Below are positions 18,342 through 26,869 of a DNA stretch of 64,000 nt, one piece after another; positions within the stretch are counted from its first letter, which is position 1; the number at the start of each line of letters is the position of its first letter. The notes beneath the pieces were generated by a model. The model saw only the letters and a list, made by a program, of their open reading frames with translations. It was not told the origin of the DNA and did not search any database. This DNA is from Firmicutes bacterium ASF500 (lineage in GTDB: Bacteria > Bacillota > Clostridia > Oscillospirales > Oscillospiraceae), in the NCBI GenBank assembly GCA_000492175.2, contig CP097573.1, forward strand, positions 558,001-622,000. Reading direction: 5' to 3'. The position numbers were made by a program, and so were the translations under genes.

Positions 18342-19163
18342 TTAAATTATATTCCTTATCACGAACTCCTCAATCAAGGCGTTAACCAGCTCGGGCCTGT
18401 CCGTGTTTGAGTTGTGCCCGGCTCCCTTGATCCACTCCAGCCTGATCCCGGTGTTTTTATTCCACACCCTGTTGTATCTGACACACGAACCCGCGCGGTC
18501 CTTCTCTCCGCAGATCAGCAGCGCGGGACAGGGTATTTCATAGGGGAGGTCCGCCTCCATCGCACCGGCCAGCATACGGAAGCCATGTCCGGACAGTCTG
18601 GCGTATCTCTCCTGATCGCCGTCGTAGACCATCATCATATCCCGCATCAGTCCCCTGCCGTAGGGGGACACCGCCACTCCGTTCGTCCCGGACCATAAAA
18701 GCGCCTTCCAGGGATAGTGCCGGTATACCGGCTCCATCCTTTTCAACAGCCACAGCTCAGCCCGGGTCACATATTTTCTTTGCAGAGGCGCGGAATCAAT
18801 GGACACAAATCCCCTCAGCTTTTCCGGATACATCTGGGCATAAACCTGCCCGACGTACCCTCCCATTGACTGCCCAATCACAATTGGAGCGGTCAGCTTT
18901 TCCTTTGTAAGGATCTCGTCAAGCCATCTTGCTTTGTCCATGAGCGTAAAGGTCAGCGCGAAGGGCCAGGAAGCTCCGTGCCCTGGGGCATCCCACACGA
19001 AAACATCGTAATCTTTCTCAAAGAATTCAATTTGTTTCTCAAATAGGCGGTGATCAACGGTCAATCCCGGCAAAAAAACCAACGACGCATTGGGATGATC
19101 TGACTTCCTGCCCACCCAGTAGCGAATCACCCCGCAGGCTGTCTGATAGGTTCCCGTCTCCAT
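18342..19163 (-). CDS. Alpha/beta hydrolase
   Basis: A 273-residue alpha/beta hydrolase. The oxyanion region is LVFLPGLTVDHRLFE and the nucleophile elbow is GQSMGG. The acid residue follows PALLICGEKDRAG, and the catalytic His is in GAGHNSN. No export signal. It stands alone between the cortex hydrolase and the convergent thioesterase, with lower GC than both. Substrate not predictable; esterase, lipase or peptidase are all possible. Confidence 0.85.
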   Translation of the reverse strand: METGTYQTACGVIRYWVGRKSDHPNASLVFLPGLTVDHRLFEKQIEFFEKDYDVFVWDAPGHGASWPFALTFTLMDKARWLDEILTKEKLTAPIVIGQSMGGYVGQVYAQMYPEKLRGFVSIDSAPLQRKYVTRAELWLLKRMEPVYRHYPWKALLWSGTNGVAVSPYGRGLMRDMMMVYDGDQERYARLSGHGFRMLAGAMEADLPYEIPCPALLICGEKDRAGSCVRYNRVWNKNTGIRLEWIKGAGHNSNTDRPELVNALIEEFVIRNII

Positions 19164-19322
19164 GGTATGCCCTCCTGTTCCAAGCCGATGAACTCATTTT
19201 ACTAGATAGTTAAACCATTTTCAACCAGGAATTCAGCATATCAAAAAAAGCAATGCCCCTGCTGGCTTTCTTCCTTTCTCTGTGCTATAATATGGCAACC
19301 AAAGATAAAGGAGGACATTTTC

Positions 19323-19715
19323 ATGTCTGTTACAGTCGGTTTAAAGGGCCGTGCCGAGACGGTAGTCAGCGACAGCAACACCGCCCAGGCGGCCTGTTCC
19401 GGGGCGCTGCCGGTATTCGGCACCCCCTTCATGTGCGCCCTGATGGAGGAAGCGGCCTGGAAATCCATCGCCCCCCATCTGGAGCCCGGTCAGAGCACCG
19501 TGGGGACCAAGCTGGACATCACCCACGACAGCGCCACCCCGGTGGGGATGAAGGTCTGGGCGGAGAGCGAGGTCACCCAGGTGGACGGCAAGCGGCTGGT
19601 CCTCAAGGTAGCCGCCTTTGACGAGAGGGGCCCCATCGGCCAGGGGACCCATGAGCGGTTCATCGTCACCGACGAGCGCTTCCTGTCCAAGACGGCAAAG
19701 AAGCTGGAGGGCTGA
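19323..19715 (+). CDS. FlK-like hot-dog thioesterase
   Basis: A 130-residue single hot-dog protein resembling fluoroacetyl-CoA thioesterase FlK. The three catalytic positions known for FlK are matched by Thr34 (FGTPFM), Glu42 and His68 (ITHDSATPVG). The spacing is the same. Clostridial members presumably hydrolyse ordinary small acyl-CoAs; fluoroacetate is not implied. The start codon follows AAAGGAGG. The next gene begins three bases after the stop, so both are one transcript. Confidence 0.82.
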   Translation: MSVTVGLKGRAETVVSDSNTAQAACSGALPVFGTPFMCALMEEAAWKSIAPHLEPGQSTVGTKLDITHDSATPVGMKVWAESEVTQVDGKRLVLKVAAFDERGPIGQGTHERFIVTDERFLSKTAKKLEG

Positions 19716-19718
19716 GGG

Positions 19719-20198
19719 ATGTCCATTGAAAAGGTCCGGGACTACCTCCGCCCTCTGGGCCGGGAGGGGAACATTCTGGAGTTCCCCGTCTCCAGCGCCA
19801 CGGTGGAGCTGGCCGCTCAGGCGGTGGGGGTCATCCCCGCCCGCATCGCCAAGACCCTTTCCTTCCTGGTGGAGGAGGGCTGTGTCCTCATCGTCACCGC
19901 CGGGGACGCCAAGATCGACAACAGCAAATATAAATCCATGTTTCACACCAAGGCCAAGACGCTCACCCCGGAGCAGGCCCAGGAAATGACCGGCCACGCC
20001 GTGGGCGGCGTGTGCCCCTTCGGCAACCCGGATGGGGTCCGCACCTATCTGGATGTGTCCCTCCAGCGGTTTGACACCGTCTTCCCCGCCGCCGGAAGCG
20101 CGAATTCCGCCATTGAGCTGACCTGTGACGAGTTGGCGGAGTACTCCCGCTCCCTGGGCTGGATTGACGTGTGCAAGGGCTGGCAGGCGGAGGATTGA
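19719..20198 (+). CDS. YbaK/ProX-like aminoacyl-tRNA deacylase
   Basis: A 159-residue trans-editing protein of the YbaK/EbsC/ProX superfamily, which hydrolyses mischarged tRNAs (typically Ala- or Cys-tRNA-Pro). The conserved lysine is at position 45 (IAKTLSF). The GGVCPFG loop and the C-terminal helix with ELTCDELAEYS are present. It lies three bases after the FlK-like gene. Exact editing specificity cannot be read from sequence. Confidence 0.87.
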   Translation: MSIEKVRDYLRPLGREGNILEFPVSSATVELAAQAVGVIPARIAKTLSFLVEEGCVLIVTAGDAKIDNSKYKSMFHTKAKTLTPEQAQEMTGHAVGGVCPFGNPDGVRTYLDVSLQRFDTVFPAAGSANSAIELTCDELAEYSRSLGWIDVCKGWQAED

Positions 20199-20293
20199 AC
20201 CGCCTCCGGGACAGGATAATGCGTGTCAGAGACATTAAAATTGGAATCATTTTCCTTTTTTGCCGTCATTTTAGTTAATTTTCCTCAATTCCG

Positions 20294-20311
20294 TGCATAA
20301 AATACTATGCA
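20294..20311. promoter_or_regulatory. Inverted repeat in the symporter promoter
   Basis: TGCATA-N6-TATGCA overlaps the -35 position of a promoter whose -10 is TATAAT at 20329-20334. It is a candidate regulator site for the downstream symporter gene. The leader also has a CCCGGT-N8-ACCGGG hairpin (about 20355-20376). Confidence 0.5.
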
Positions 20312-20414
20312 AATTGAAAAGTCTATGCTATAATACCTCTCGACGAGGCGCCCAGACCCGGTTTTGTGAGACCGGGGCTGAGCTGCCAAATTTAAGTAGA
20401 GAGAGGGAAAATCT

Positions 20415-21860
20415 ATGTTAGAAGCGTTTGCCAATCTGATTGGCACCATCAGCGGTTGGATGTACAGCTACATCCTAATCATCATGCTGCTGGCTGTAGG
20501 TCTGTACTTCACCTTCCGGGGCAAGCTGGTCCAGCTGCGGCTGCTGCCCGAATCAATCCGCGTCGTCACCGAGAAGCCCAAGGGAGAAAACTCCGTCTCC
20601 GCGTTCCAGGCCCTGATGGTCTCCACCGCCAGCCGCGTGGGCACCGGCAACATCGTAGGCGTGGCTACCGCCATTGCCGCCGGCGGCTACGGCGCGGTGT
20701 TCTGGATGTGGCTCATCGCCATCATCGGCGGGGCCTCCGCCTTTGTAGAGAGCACCCTGGCTCAGATTTATAAGAAGAAGGACCCCGAGGGCGGAAGCTA
20801 CGGCGGCCCCTCCTACTACATTGAGGCCGCCCTGCACAGCCGCGCGCTGGGCGTCATCTTCGCCGTAATTCTCATCGCCACCTACGCCGGCGGCTTCAAT
20901 ATGCTGGCCTCCTTCAACCTGATCAGCAGCTTCACCAGCTACAGCTTCTATGAGGCGGCGGGTACTGTTGTTCTGTTCGGCAAGGAAATCAGCATGGTAT
21001 CCCTGATCGGCGGCGCGATTCTGGCGGTACTGGTTGCCATTTGCATCTTCGGCGGCGGCAAGCGCATCGTCAAGGTCACCGGCGTGATGGTCCCTGTGAT
21101 GGGTGTCATCTACATCCTGATGGCTATTCTGGTCATGGTGATGAACATCACCGCTATCCCCGGCGTGCTGGCTAAGATCTTTGTCGAGGCCTTCGACTTC
21201 CAGGCCATCTTCGGCGGCTTCATGGGCTCCTGCGTGATGCAGGGCATCAAGCGCGGCCTGTACTCCAACGAGGCCGGTATCGGCTCCGCCCCCAACGCCG
21301 CCGCCGCGGCCGACGTGTCCCACCCTGTAAAGCAGGGTCTGGTGCAGATGCTGTCCGTGTTCATCGACACCATTCTGGTGTGTACCGCCACCGCCATGAT
21401 GACCCTGTCCACTGGCGTTGACATCAAAGGCGGCCTGGAGGGCGCTCCCCTGGTGCAGGCCTCCCTGGCTACCATCTTCGGCGGCTTCGGCCCAATTTTC
21501 ATCACCTTCGCCCTGCTGCTCTTCGCCTTCACCACCCTGCTGGGCAACCTGTATTACTGCGAGGGCTGTATGAACTACATTGCCGGCCACAAGGTAGGCA
21601 AGACCGGAATGACCATCTTCAACCTTGCCGCTGTCCTGCTGGTGTTTGTGGGCGCTCTGTTGAAGGTCGGTCTGGCTTGGGACATCGCCGACGTACTGAT
21701 GGGCTTTATGGCGATCATCAACCTGCCCGTCATCGTCATTCTGGGCAATACCGCCATGAAGGCGCTGAAGGATTACACCGACCAGCGCGCTCAGGGCAAG
21801 GACCCCACCTTCAAGGCCTCCTCCATCGGCCTGCGGGAAAAGACCGATTTCTGGAACTAA
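20415..21860 (+). CDS. Alanine/glycine:cation symporter (AgcS family), second copy
   Basis: Sodium-coupled amino acid carrier, 481 residues and about 11 membrane segments. It shares the signature ASRVGTGNIVGVATA and LYSNEAGIGSAPNAAAA with the symporter at 14391. It differs in having no glycine riboswitch; instead it has a promoter with an inverted repeat and a 70-base hairpin leader. Codon use is biased to a few codons, as in strongly expressed genes. Alanine is a reasonable guess for substrate, glycine or another small residue is possible. Confidence 0.92.
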   Translation: MLEAFANLIGTISGWMYSYILIIMLLAVGLYFTFRGKLVQLRLLPESIRVVTEKPKGENSVSAFQALMVSTASRVGTGNIVGVATAIAAGGYGAVFWMWLIAIIGGASAFVESTLAQIYKKKDPEGGSYGGPSYYIEAALHSRALGVIFAVILIATYAGGFNMLASFNLISSFTSYSFYEAAGTVVLFGKEISMVSLIGGAILAVLVAICIFGGGKRIVKVTGVMVPVMGVIYILMAILVMVMNITAIPGVLAKIFVEAFDFQAIFGGFMGSCVMQGIKRGLYSNEAGIGSAPNAAAAADVSHPVKQGLVQMLSVFIDTILVCTATAMMTLSTGVDIKGGLEGAPLVQASLATIFGGFGPIFITFALLLFAFTTLLGNLYYCEGCMNYIAGHKVGKTGMTIFNLAAVLLVFVGALLKVGLAWDIADVLMGFMAIINLPVIVILGNTAMKALKDYTDQRAQGKDPTFKASSIGLREKTDFWN

Positions 21861-21874
21861 TTCACAGGCACAGC

Positions 21875-21906
21875 GAAGGGCCCCGGCGGAAGCCGGGGCC
21901 CTTTTC
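21875..21906 (+). terminator. Terminator after AgcS symporter
   Basis: GGGCCCCGGC-GGAA-GCCGGGGCCC followed by TTTT, placed between convergent genes. Confidence 0.9.
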
Positions 21907-21910
21907 CATA

Positions 21911-22759
21911 TTATTTCGCCGTCTCCCGCTGGAACTTTGCCAGATAGGCGTCCTGGAGCAGCTTCAGCCGCTGGGGGTCCCTCCCGCCCACGGGGATACC
22001 GTCGATGGACTCCACCTTCATGCACAGGGCGCTGGAGCTGGTGACGATGACCTCGTCGGCGTTCATCAGCTCCACCATGGAGAAGGGCTCCTCCAGAACG
22101 GGAATGCCGTGCTCCTTGGCCAGAGCCAGCAGGTGCTTGCGGGTGATGCCGGGGAGAATCAGCTCATCGGTAGGGGCGGTGCGCAGTACGCCGTCCTTCA
22201 AGATGGAGATGTTGCTGTGGGCGCACTCGGTCACCCGGCTGCCCCGGTGGAGCACCGCCTCGTCACAGCCCCGCTCCGCCGCCCGCTGGTTGGCAAGCAC
22301 GCTGGGAATCAGATTCAGCGTCTTGATGTTGCACAGGTTAAAGCGGTGGTCCTCCAGGGAGATCAGCTTGTATGGGATGTCCATGGATTTCATGGTGTGG
22401 GGCTTGACAAAGATCATCAGGGAGGGCTCCACACCCTGGGGGAAGACGTGGTTCCGGGGGCTGTTGCCCCGGGTGACCTGCCAGTACAGGAAATGAATGG
22501 GGCTGTCCGCCGCCGCGTCGATCACCCTTTGCAGCTCCGCCCGCACCCGCTCCCGCTCCATCTTAAAGGGGATCTCCAGCAGCCGCAGGCTGTTGTACAT
22601 CCGGTCCAGGTGCTCCTCCAGGGCGAAGGGAATCCGGTTCGCCACACAGGTGGCCTCATAGATTCCGTCTCCGAAGTAGAGCGCCCGGTCCCCCATTGGC
22701 ACCTGCATCTCCTCCAGGGGGCCCATCACTCCGTTATAATAGCCGACACTTTCCCACAT
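21911..22759 (-). CDS. dat: D-amino-acid aminotransferase (class IV PLP enzyme)
   Basis: PLP-dependent fold-type IV aminotransferase, 282 residues. It fits D-alanine aminotransferase, which makes D-glutamate or D-alanine for peptidoglycan. The PLP lysine is Lys146 in NIKTLNL. The cofactor-phosphate and carboxylate-trap regions are RVTECAHSNISI and VTSSSALCMKVE. The N-terminus YYNGVMGPLEE fits the family. Branched-chain aminotransferase or 4-amino-4-deoxychorismate lyase are alternatives, but the overall pattern favours D-AAT. A PAP2 phosphatase gene lies upstream on the same strand. Confidence 0.82.
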   Translation of the reverse strand: MWESVGYYNGVMGPLEEMQVPMGDRALYFGDGIYEATCVANRIPFALEEHLDRMYNSLRLLEIPFKMERERVRAELQRVIDAAADSPIHFLYWQVTRGNSPRNHVFPQGVEPSLMIFVKPHTMKSMDIPYKLISLEDHRFNLCNIKTLNLIPSVLANQRAAERGCDEAVLHRGSRVTECAHSNISILKDGVLRTAPTDELILPGITRKHLLALAKEHGIPVLEEPFSMVELMNADEVIVTSSSALCMKVESIDGIPVGGRDPQRLKLLQDAYLAKFQRETAK

Positions 22760-22796
22760 GATTCGCGCTTCCTCTCTTTATTTTTTGATACCATAA

Positions 22797-23354
22797 TCAG
22801 TAGACCCGGTTTTTTCGCTCCTCATAAACCTTGCACACCTTCCATGCCGCCCAGGCGCACAGGGCGCCGATCAGGGCCCCCGCCGCCACGTCGGTGGGAA
22901 AGTGGACCCCCACATACAGCCGGGACAGGCCCATCAGGACGGCCAGCACTACGGCGGCAATCCGTCCCCGCCGCCAGGGCAGGGCCCGGGCCCAGGACAA
23001 GCCAGCGGCAAAGGCCGCGCAGGTGTGGCCCGACGGGAAGGAATTGGGGTCGTTCTCCGTCACCAGCGGGGTGAGCTCCAGCACCAGCCAGGGCCGGGCC
23101 CGCTCCACCAGAGGCTTGATGGTGATATTGGTCACCAGCAGTCCCAGGACCAGGGCCAGGAGGGCCGCCCCGCCCGCCCTTCTGGTGGGCTTCCACATCA
23201 GCATAGCCAGGGACAGGGCAATCCACATCAGCCCCGCGTCCCCCAGCATGGTATACAGCGAGACTACAGGGTCCAGCCAGGGCTGGTGGAGGGATTGAAT
23301 GGACAGAAGCAGCTCCCCGTCCAGCCGCAGCAAGGTGTCCAGCATTTCGGGCAC
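22797..23354 (-). CDS. PAP2-family membrane phosphatase
   Basis: A 185-residue integral membrane phosphatase with about five membrane segments. All three PAP2 motifs are present: KPLVERARP, PSGH, and SRLYVGVHFPTD. Likely acts on undecaprenyl-pyrophosphate or a lipid phosphate at the outer face of the membrane. It precedes the D-amino-acid aminotransferase by 37 bases, and both would serve envelope synthesis. Confidence 0.88.
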   Translation of the reverse strand: MPEMLDTLLRLDGELLLSIQSLHQPWLDPVVSLYTMLGDAGLMWIALSLAMLMWKPTRRAGGAALLALVLGLLVTNITIKPLVERARPWLVLELTPLVTENDPNSFPSGHTCAAFAAGLSWARALPWRRGRIAAVVLAVLMGLSRLYVGVHFPTDVAAGALIGALCAWAAWKVCKVYEERKNRVY

Positions 23355-23478
23355 GCCTCCTTTATTTTATGTCAACCAGCCGTCTTGACGAACCGCCGTT
23401 CAAAGCTTATAATAGAGGAAAACCCAGCGCAAGTCAACGCTATTTTCTTGATTCTAGCAATAAGGGAGGTCTCCCTTC

Positions 23479-24570
23479 TTGAAGCAAATTCTCTGTCTGG
23501 CAAACGAGCCCTGGTCCACCGTTCTGCCCAGCCGCACGCAGCAGCTCATCTCCCGTCTGCGGGACGCCCAGGTTTTATATTTTTCCCCCGCCCAGTCGGT
23601 CAAGGACCGGTCCTTTTTGAAGCGGGGGACCCAGGTACGGCCCAACGTGATCGCCTATACCCTGCCCCCCATCCGCGCCCCTATTTCGGAACAGCATCAA
23701 TTTCTGTTCCAGCGGGCCTGGAATAAGATCATCCGCTTCATCCAGGCCGCCGCCTCCCGGCGGCGCTTCTCCGAGCCCCTGCTGTGGACCACCCACCCCC
23801 GCCACGTCCATCTGCTGGACAAGCTGGAGTACAGCGCCCTGGTCTACGACTGCGACCAGAACTGGGAGGGCCTCCCGCCCCACTGGGAGGGCAGTCTGGC
23901 CCAGGCCGCCGACGTGGTCTTTGCCGCCTCCCCCCAGCTGGCCGACCGGCTGTCCCCGTGCAGCGCCAACATCGCCCTGCTGCCCAACGGCATCAACCTG
24001 CCCCTCTTCGACCCCAACACCCGTCGGCCAGACCCCCTCCCCGGGGTGACCGCCCCCATCTTCGGCTGGAGCGGCACCATCCGGCAGGAGCTGGATCTGT
24101 CCCCCGTCCTCTACGCCGCCCAGGCCCGGCCCGACTGGGGCTTTCTCCTGATGGGGCCTGTTGAAGAGGGCACCCCCTTCCTACAGCCGCTGGACCAGCT
24201 GTCCAACGTCTTTCTCCCCGGGCCCCGGCCCGCCGCCGAGGTGTCCGACTGGCTCTACCGCTGCGACGTGCTGCTGGACCTGCTCCGGGAGGACCGGCCC
24301 TATGACGATGTGGTGTCCCCCAGGCTGTATGAGTACCTGGCTACGGGCAAGCCGGTGGTGTCCATGCTCTGGCCCGGCCAGGTGGAGTGCTTCCCCGACG
24401 TGGTATACAACGCCAGCGGCCCGGAGGAGTTCGTCACCCTCTGCGCCCACGCCCTGGAGGAGGCCCCCGGCTTCGTCTCCCAGCGGCGGATGGACCGGGC
24501 CGCCCAGGCCGCCTGGCCCCGCCGGGCCGGCGAGGTGGAGCGCATCCTCACCACCGCCGGCCTGCTGTGA
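23479..24570 (+). CDS. Glycosyltransferase, GT4-like
   Basis: A 363-residue GT-B fold glycosyltransferase similar to cell-wall polymer enzymes such as TuaH. The C-terminal half has the nucleotide-sugar region: FGWSGTIRQE, LPGPRPAAEVSDWLYRCDVL, and SPRLYEYLATGKPVVS. A TTG start is used, eight bases after AAGGGAGGT. No membrane segment. Single gene; donor and acceptor unknown. Confidence 0.8.
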   Translation: MKQILCLANEPWSTVLPSRTQQLISRLRDAQVLYFSPAQSVKDRSFLKRGTQVRPNVIAYTLPPIRAPISEQHQFLFQRAWNKIIRFIQAAASRRRFSEPLLWTTHPRHVHLLDKLEYSALVYDCDQNWEGLPPHWEGSLAQAADVVFAASPQLADRLSPCSANIALLPNGINLPLFDPNTRRPDPLPGVTAPIFGWSGTIRQELDLSPVLYAAQARPDWGFLLMGPVEEGTPFLQPLDQLSNVFLPGPRPAAEVSDWLYRCDVLLDLLREDRPYDDVVSPRLYEYLATGKPVVSMLWPGQVECFPDVVYNASGPEEFVTLCAHALEEAPGFVSQRRMDRAAQAAWPRRAGEVERILTTAGLL

Positions 24571-24641
24571 CCCCTCCGCCAGTTTTTTGCCCCCTCCCCC
24601 GGTTTTCTTGTACAAATCTACGAATTTGCCGCTTCCTCTTG

Positions 24642-24668
24642 CAAAACCGAGCATTTTCCTATAAAATG
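24642..24668 (+). promoter_or_regulatory. Possible promoter of the purine cluster
   Basis: CTTGCA, 16-base spacer, TATAAA, in an AT-richer stretch before the leader ORF. No guanine/adenine riboswitch motif was seen between here and purE. Confidence 0.45.
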
Positions 24669-24702
24669 GTACTTCAAGCACACATTGAGAGGAGGGTCCA
24701 TT

Positions 24703-24765
24703 ATGTTCCGCTTTTCCCGATCCCGGCTGTCCTATGGCCCCAATCCGCTCAAAATCGCCCCATAA
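24703..24765 (+). CDS. Possible leader peptide upstream of purE
   Basis: A 20-codon ORF (MFRFSRSRLSYGPNPLKIAP) with a strong ribosome site, GAGAGGAGGG, six bases before the ATG. It ends eight bases before a perfect terminator hairpin that precedes purE. The position is that of an attenuation leader peptide. No run of one regulatory amino acid is present, so the signal sensed is unclear. It may be a small protein in its own right. Confidence 0.5.
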   Translation: MFRFSRSRLSYGPNPLKIAP

Positions 24766-24772
24766 TATCCTA

Positions 24773-24807
24773 CAGGCTATCTGTACCCGCAGATAGCCTG
24801 CGTTTTT
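24773..24807 (+). terminator. Attenuator-like terminator in front of purE
   Basis: An 11-bp perfect stem CAGGCTATCTG / CAGATAGCCTG with loop TACCCG, then CGTTTTT. It ends 22 bases before the purE start, between a leader ORF and the first purine gene, so it must be read through for the cluster to be expressed. Confidence 0.8.
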
Positions 24808-24828
24808 AACAGAAAGAGGAGTGTTTTT

Positions 24829-25323
24829 ATGAAAAAAGTAGCCGTTATCATGGGTTCTGACAGCGACTGGCCAGTGGTCAAGGGGGCCTGCGCCCAGCTG
24901 GACGAGTTCGGCATCCCCTATGAGGCCCACATTCTCAGCGCCCACCGCACCCCCGCCGCCGCCGCGGAGTTCGCCAAAAACGCCCGGGCCAACGGCTTCG
25001 GCGTGCTGATCTGCGCCGCCGGTATGGCCGCCCACCTGGCCGGGGCTTTCGCCGGAAACTCCACCCTGCCCGTCATCGGCATCCCCATGAAGGGGGGCGC
25101 TGTGGACGGCCTGGACGCCCTTCTGGCCACCGTCCAGATGCCCAGCGGCATCCCCGTGGCTACCGTCGCCATCAACGGAGCCAAAAACGCCGCCGTGCTG
25201 GCCGCTCAGATCCTGGCCGTCTCTGACGACGCCCTAGCCACCAAGCTGGACGAGGCCCGGGAGAAGATGGCCCGTCAGATCGCCGGCAAGGAGGCCAAGC
25301 TCCAGGCGGAGCTGAAGGGCTGA
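24829..25323 (+). CDS. purE: N5-carboxyaminoimidazole ribonucleotide mutase / AIR carboxylase
   Basis: Carboxylates or rearranges aminoimidazole ribonucleotide in purine synthesis; 164 residues. Motifs VIMGSDSDW (phosphate site) and SAHRTP (catalytic His) are intact. AGMAAHLAG and QMPSGIPVATVAINGAKNA follow. No purK is present in the window, so whether it takes N5-CAIR (class I) or CO2 directly (class II) is open. First enzyme gene of the plus-strand purine cluster, 22 bases after an attenuator-like hairpin and 13 bases before the PurF-like gene. Confidence 0.94.
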   Translation: MKKVAVIMGSDSDWPVVKGACAQLDEFGIPYEAHILSAHRTPAAAAEFAKNARANGFGVLICAAGMAAHLAGAFAGNSTLPVIGIPMKGGAVDGLDALLATVQMPSGIPVATVAINGAKNAAVLAAQILAVSDDALATKLDEAREKMARQIAGKEAKLQAELKG

Positions 25324-25336
25324 GGGGAGGCGTAAT

Positions 25337-26761
25337 ATGGGTGGTTTTTTTGGCGCCGTCTCCACACGGGATGTCTCCCTTGATATCTTTTTCGGAGTGG
25401 ATTACCACTCCCATCTGGGCACCCGGCGGGGCGGCATGATCCTCCATGACGCCAAGGACGGGTTCCAGCGGCAGATTCACTCCATCGAAAACACGCCCTT
25501 CCGGACCAAGTTCGAGAAGGACCTGACCAAATTCCACGGCTGCTCCGGCATCGGCTGCATCAGCGACACCGACCCCCAGCCCCTGCTGGTGCGGTCCCAC
25601 CTGGGGCTGTACGCCATTACCACTGTGGGCATCATCAACAACGCCGAGGAGCTGGTGGATCAATATTTCTCCGACCACGGCCACCAGTTTATGGCTATGA
25701 GCTCGGGCAAGGTCAACTCCACCGAGCTGGCCGCCGCCCTCATCAACCAGAAGGACAACCTGGTTGACGGCATCCTCCACGCCCAGGAGGCTATTCAGGG
25801 CTCCCTTACCCTGCTCATCCTCACCGCCAACGGGGAGATCGTCGCCGCCCGGGACAGGGTGGGCCGTCTGCCCGTCCTCATCGGCAAGGGCGAGGAGGGA
25901 CACTGCGTCTCCTTCGAGTCCTTCGCCTATCACAAGCTGGGCTATGAGGACGCCTACGAGCTGGGGCCCCGGGAGATCGTCCGCATCACCGCCCAGGGCT
26001 TTGAGACCATCTCACCCCCGGGCCAGGAGATGAAAATCTGCGCCTTCCTCTGGAGCTATTACGGCTACCCCAACTCCAACTATGAGGGCATCAACGTGGA
26101 GCTCATGCGCTACCGCAACGGGGCCATCATGGCCCGGGACGAGGAGAAGCGGGGTTCCCTCCCCGATGTGGACTACGTGGCCGGTGTGCCCGACTCGGGC
26201 ATCCCCCACGCCATCGGCTACGCCAACGCCAGCCAGGCCCACTTCGCCCGCCCCTTTGTGAAATACACCCCCACCTGGCCCCGGTCCTTCATGCCCGACA
26301 ATCAGGCCGTCCGCAGTCAGGTGGCTAAGATGAAGCAGATTCCCGTCCCCGAGCTCATTCAGGGCAAAAAGCTGCTCTTCGTGGACGACTCCATCGTCCG
26401 GGGCACCCAGCTGCGGGAGACGGTGGAATTCCTCTACGAGTCGGGAGCTCAGGAAGTCCATATGCGCTCCGCCTGTCCCCCCATCATGTACAGCTGCAAA
26501 TATCTGAACTTTTCCCGGGGAAACTCCGACATGGACCTCCTCGCCCGCCGCACCATTCAGGACCTGGAGGGGGCCGCGGGCCAGAAGCATGTGGACGAGT
26601 ACGCCGACGCCTCCACCCAGCGGGGCCAGTGCATGCTGAAGGCCATCTGTGAAAAATTCGGCTTCGACTCCCTGGGCTATCAGTCCCTGGACGGCCTCCT
26701 GGAGGCCATCGGCATCGACAAGGACAAGGTGTGTACCTACTGCTGGTCGGGAAAGGAATAG
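25337..26761 (+). CDS. PurF-like amidophosphoribosyltransferase lacking the glutaminase cysteine
   Basis: A 474-residue protein with the two-domain layout of glutamine PRPP amidotransferase. The C-terminal half has the PRPP loop LLFVDDSIVRGTQLRE near residue 347 and the family end CTYCWSGKE. The N-terminal Ntn-type glutaminase domain is full length. However, the catalytic Cys normally next to the start Met is Gly (MGGFFGAVS), and the canonical HRGQESAG is replaced by GTRRGGM. It therefore cannot use glutamine in the usual way. It may use free ammonia, receive ammonia from another protein, or be regulatory. The start is secure (GGGGAGG and conserved N-terminus). It is the only PurF homologue in the window, and a normal purF elsewhere is possible. 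Confidence 0.88.
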   Translation: MGGFFGAVSTRDVSLDIFFGVDYHSHLGTRRGGMILHDAKDGFQRQIHSIENTPFRTKFEKDLTKFHGCSGIGCISDTDPQPLLVRSHLGLYAITTVGIINNAEELVDQYFSDHGHQFMAMSSGKVNSTELAAALINQKDNLVDGILHAQEAIQGSLTLLILTANGEIVAARDRVGRLPVLIGKGEEGHCVSFESFAYHKLGYEDAYELGPREIVRITAQGFETISPPGQEMKICAFLWSYYGYPNSNYEGINVELMRYRNGAIMARDEEKRGSLPDVDYVAGVPDSGIPHAIGYANASQAHFARPFVKYTPTWPRSFMPDNQAVRSQVAKMKQIPVPELIQGKKLLFVDDSIVRGTQLRETVEFLYESGAQEVHMRSACPPIMYSCKYLNFSRGNSDMDLLARRTIQDLEGAAGQKHVDEYADASTQRGQCMLKAICEKFGFDSLGYQSLDGLLEAIGIDKDKVCTYCWSGKE

Positions 26762-26770
26762 GCCTCTTTC

Positions 26771-26838
26771 TGTAGGGCGCGACGACCCGGCGCGCCGTAT
26801 CCTTAACCCACGGCGGGCCGAGGTCGTCCCGCCCTACA
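26771..26838. repeat. Intergenic inverted repeat, core type A
   Basis: TGTAGGGCGCGACGACCCGG ... GGTCGTCCCGCCCTACA. Between the PurF-like gene and purM. Confidence 0.8.
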
Positions 26839-26869
26839 CACATATTTACAACGATTGGAGGTTTTCTCA

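Noticed and set aside
20335..20400. Riboswitch in the leader of the second AgcS symporter
   Set aside because: Only one GC-rich hairpin is visible. No glycine or other aptamer motif could be matched, and there is no leader terminator.
25337..26761. PurF-like gene as a pseudogene or misannotated start
   Set aside because: The frame is intact over the full family length, the PRPP loop and C-terminus are conserved, and GGGGAGG fixes the start. No upstream Cys-containing start exists.
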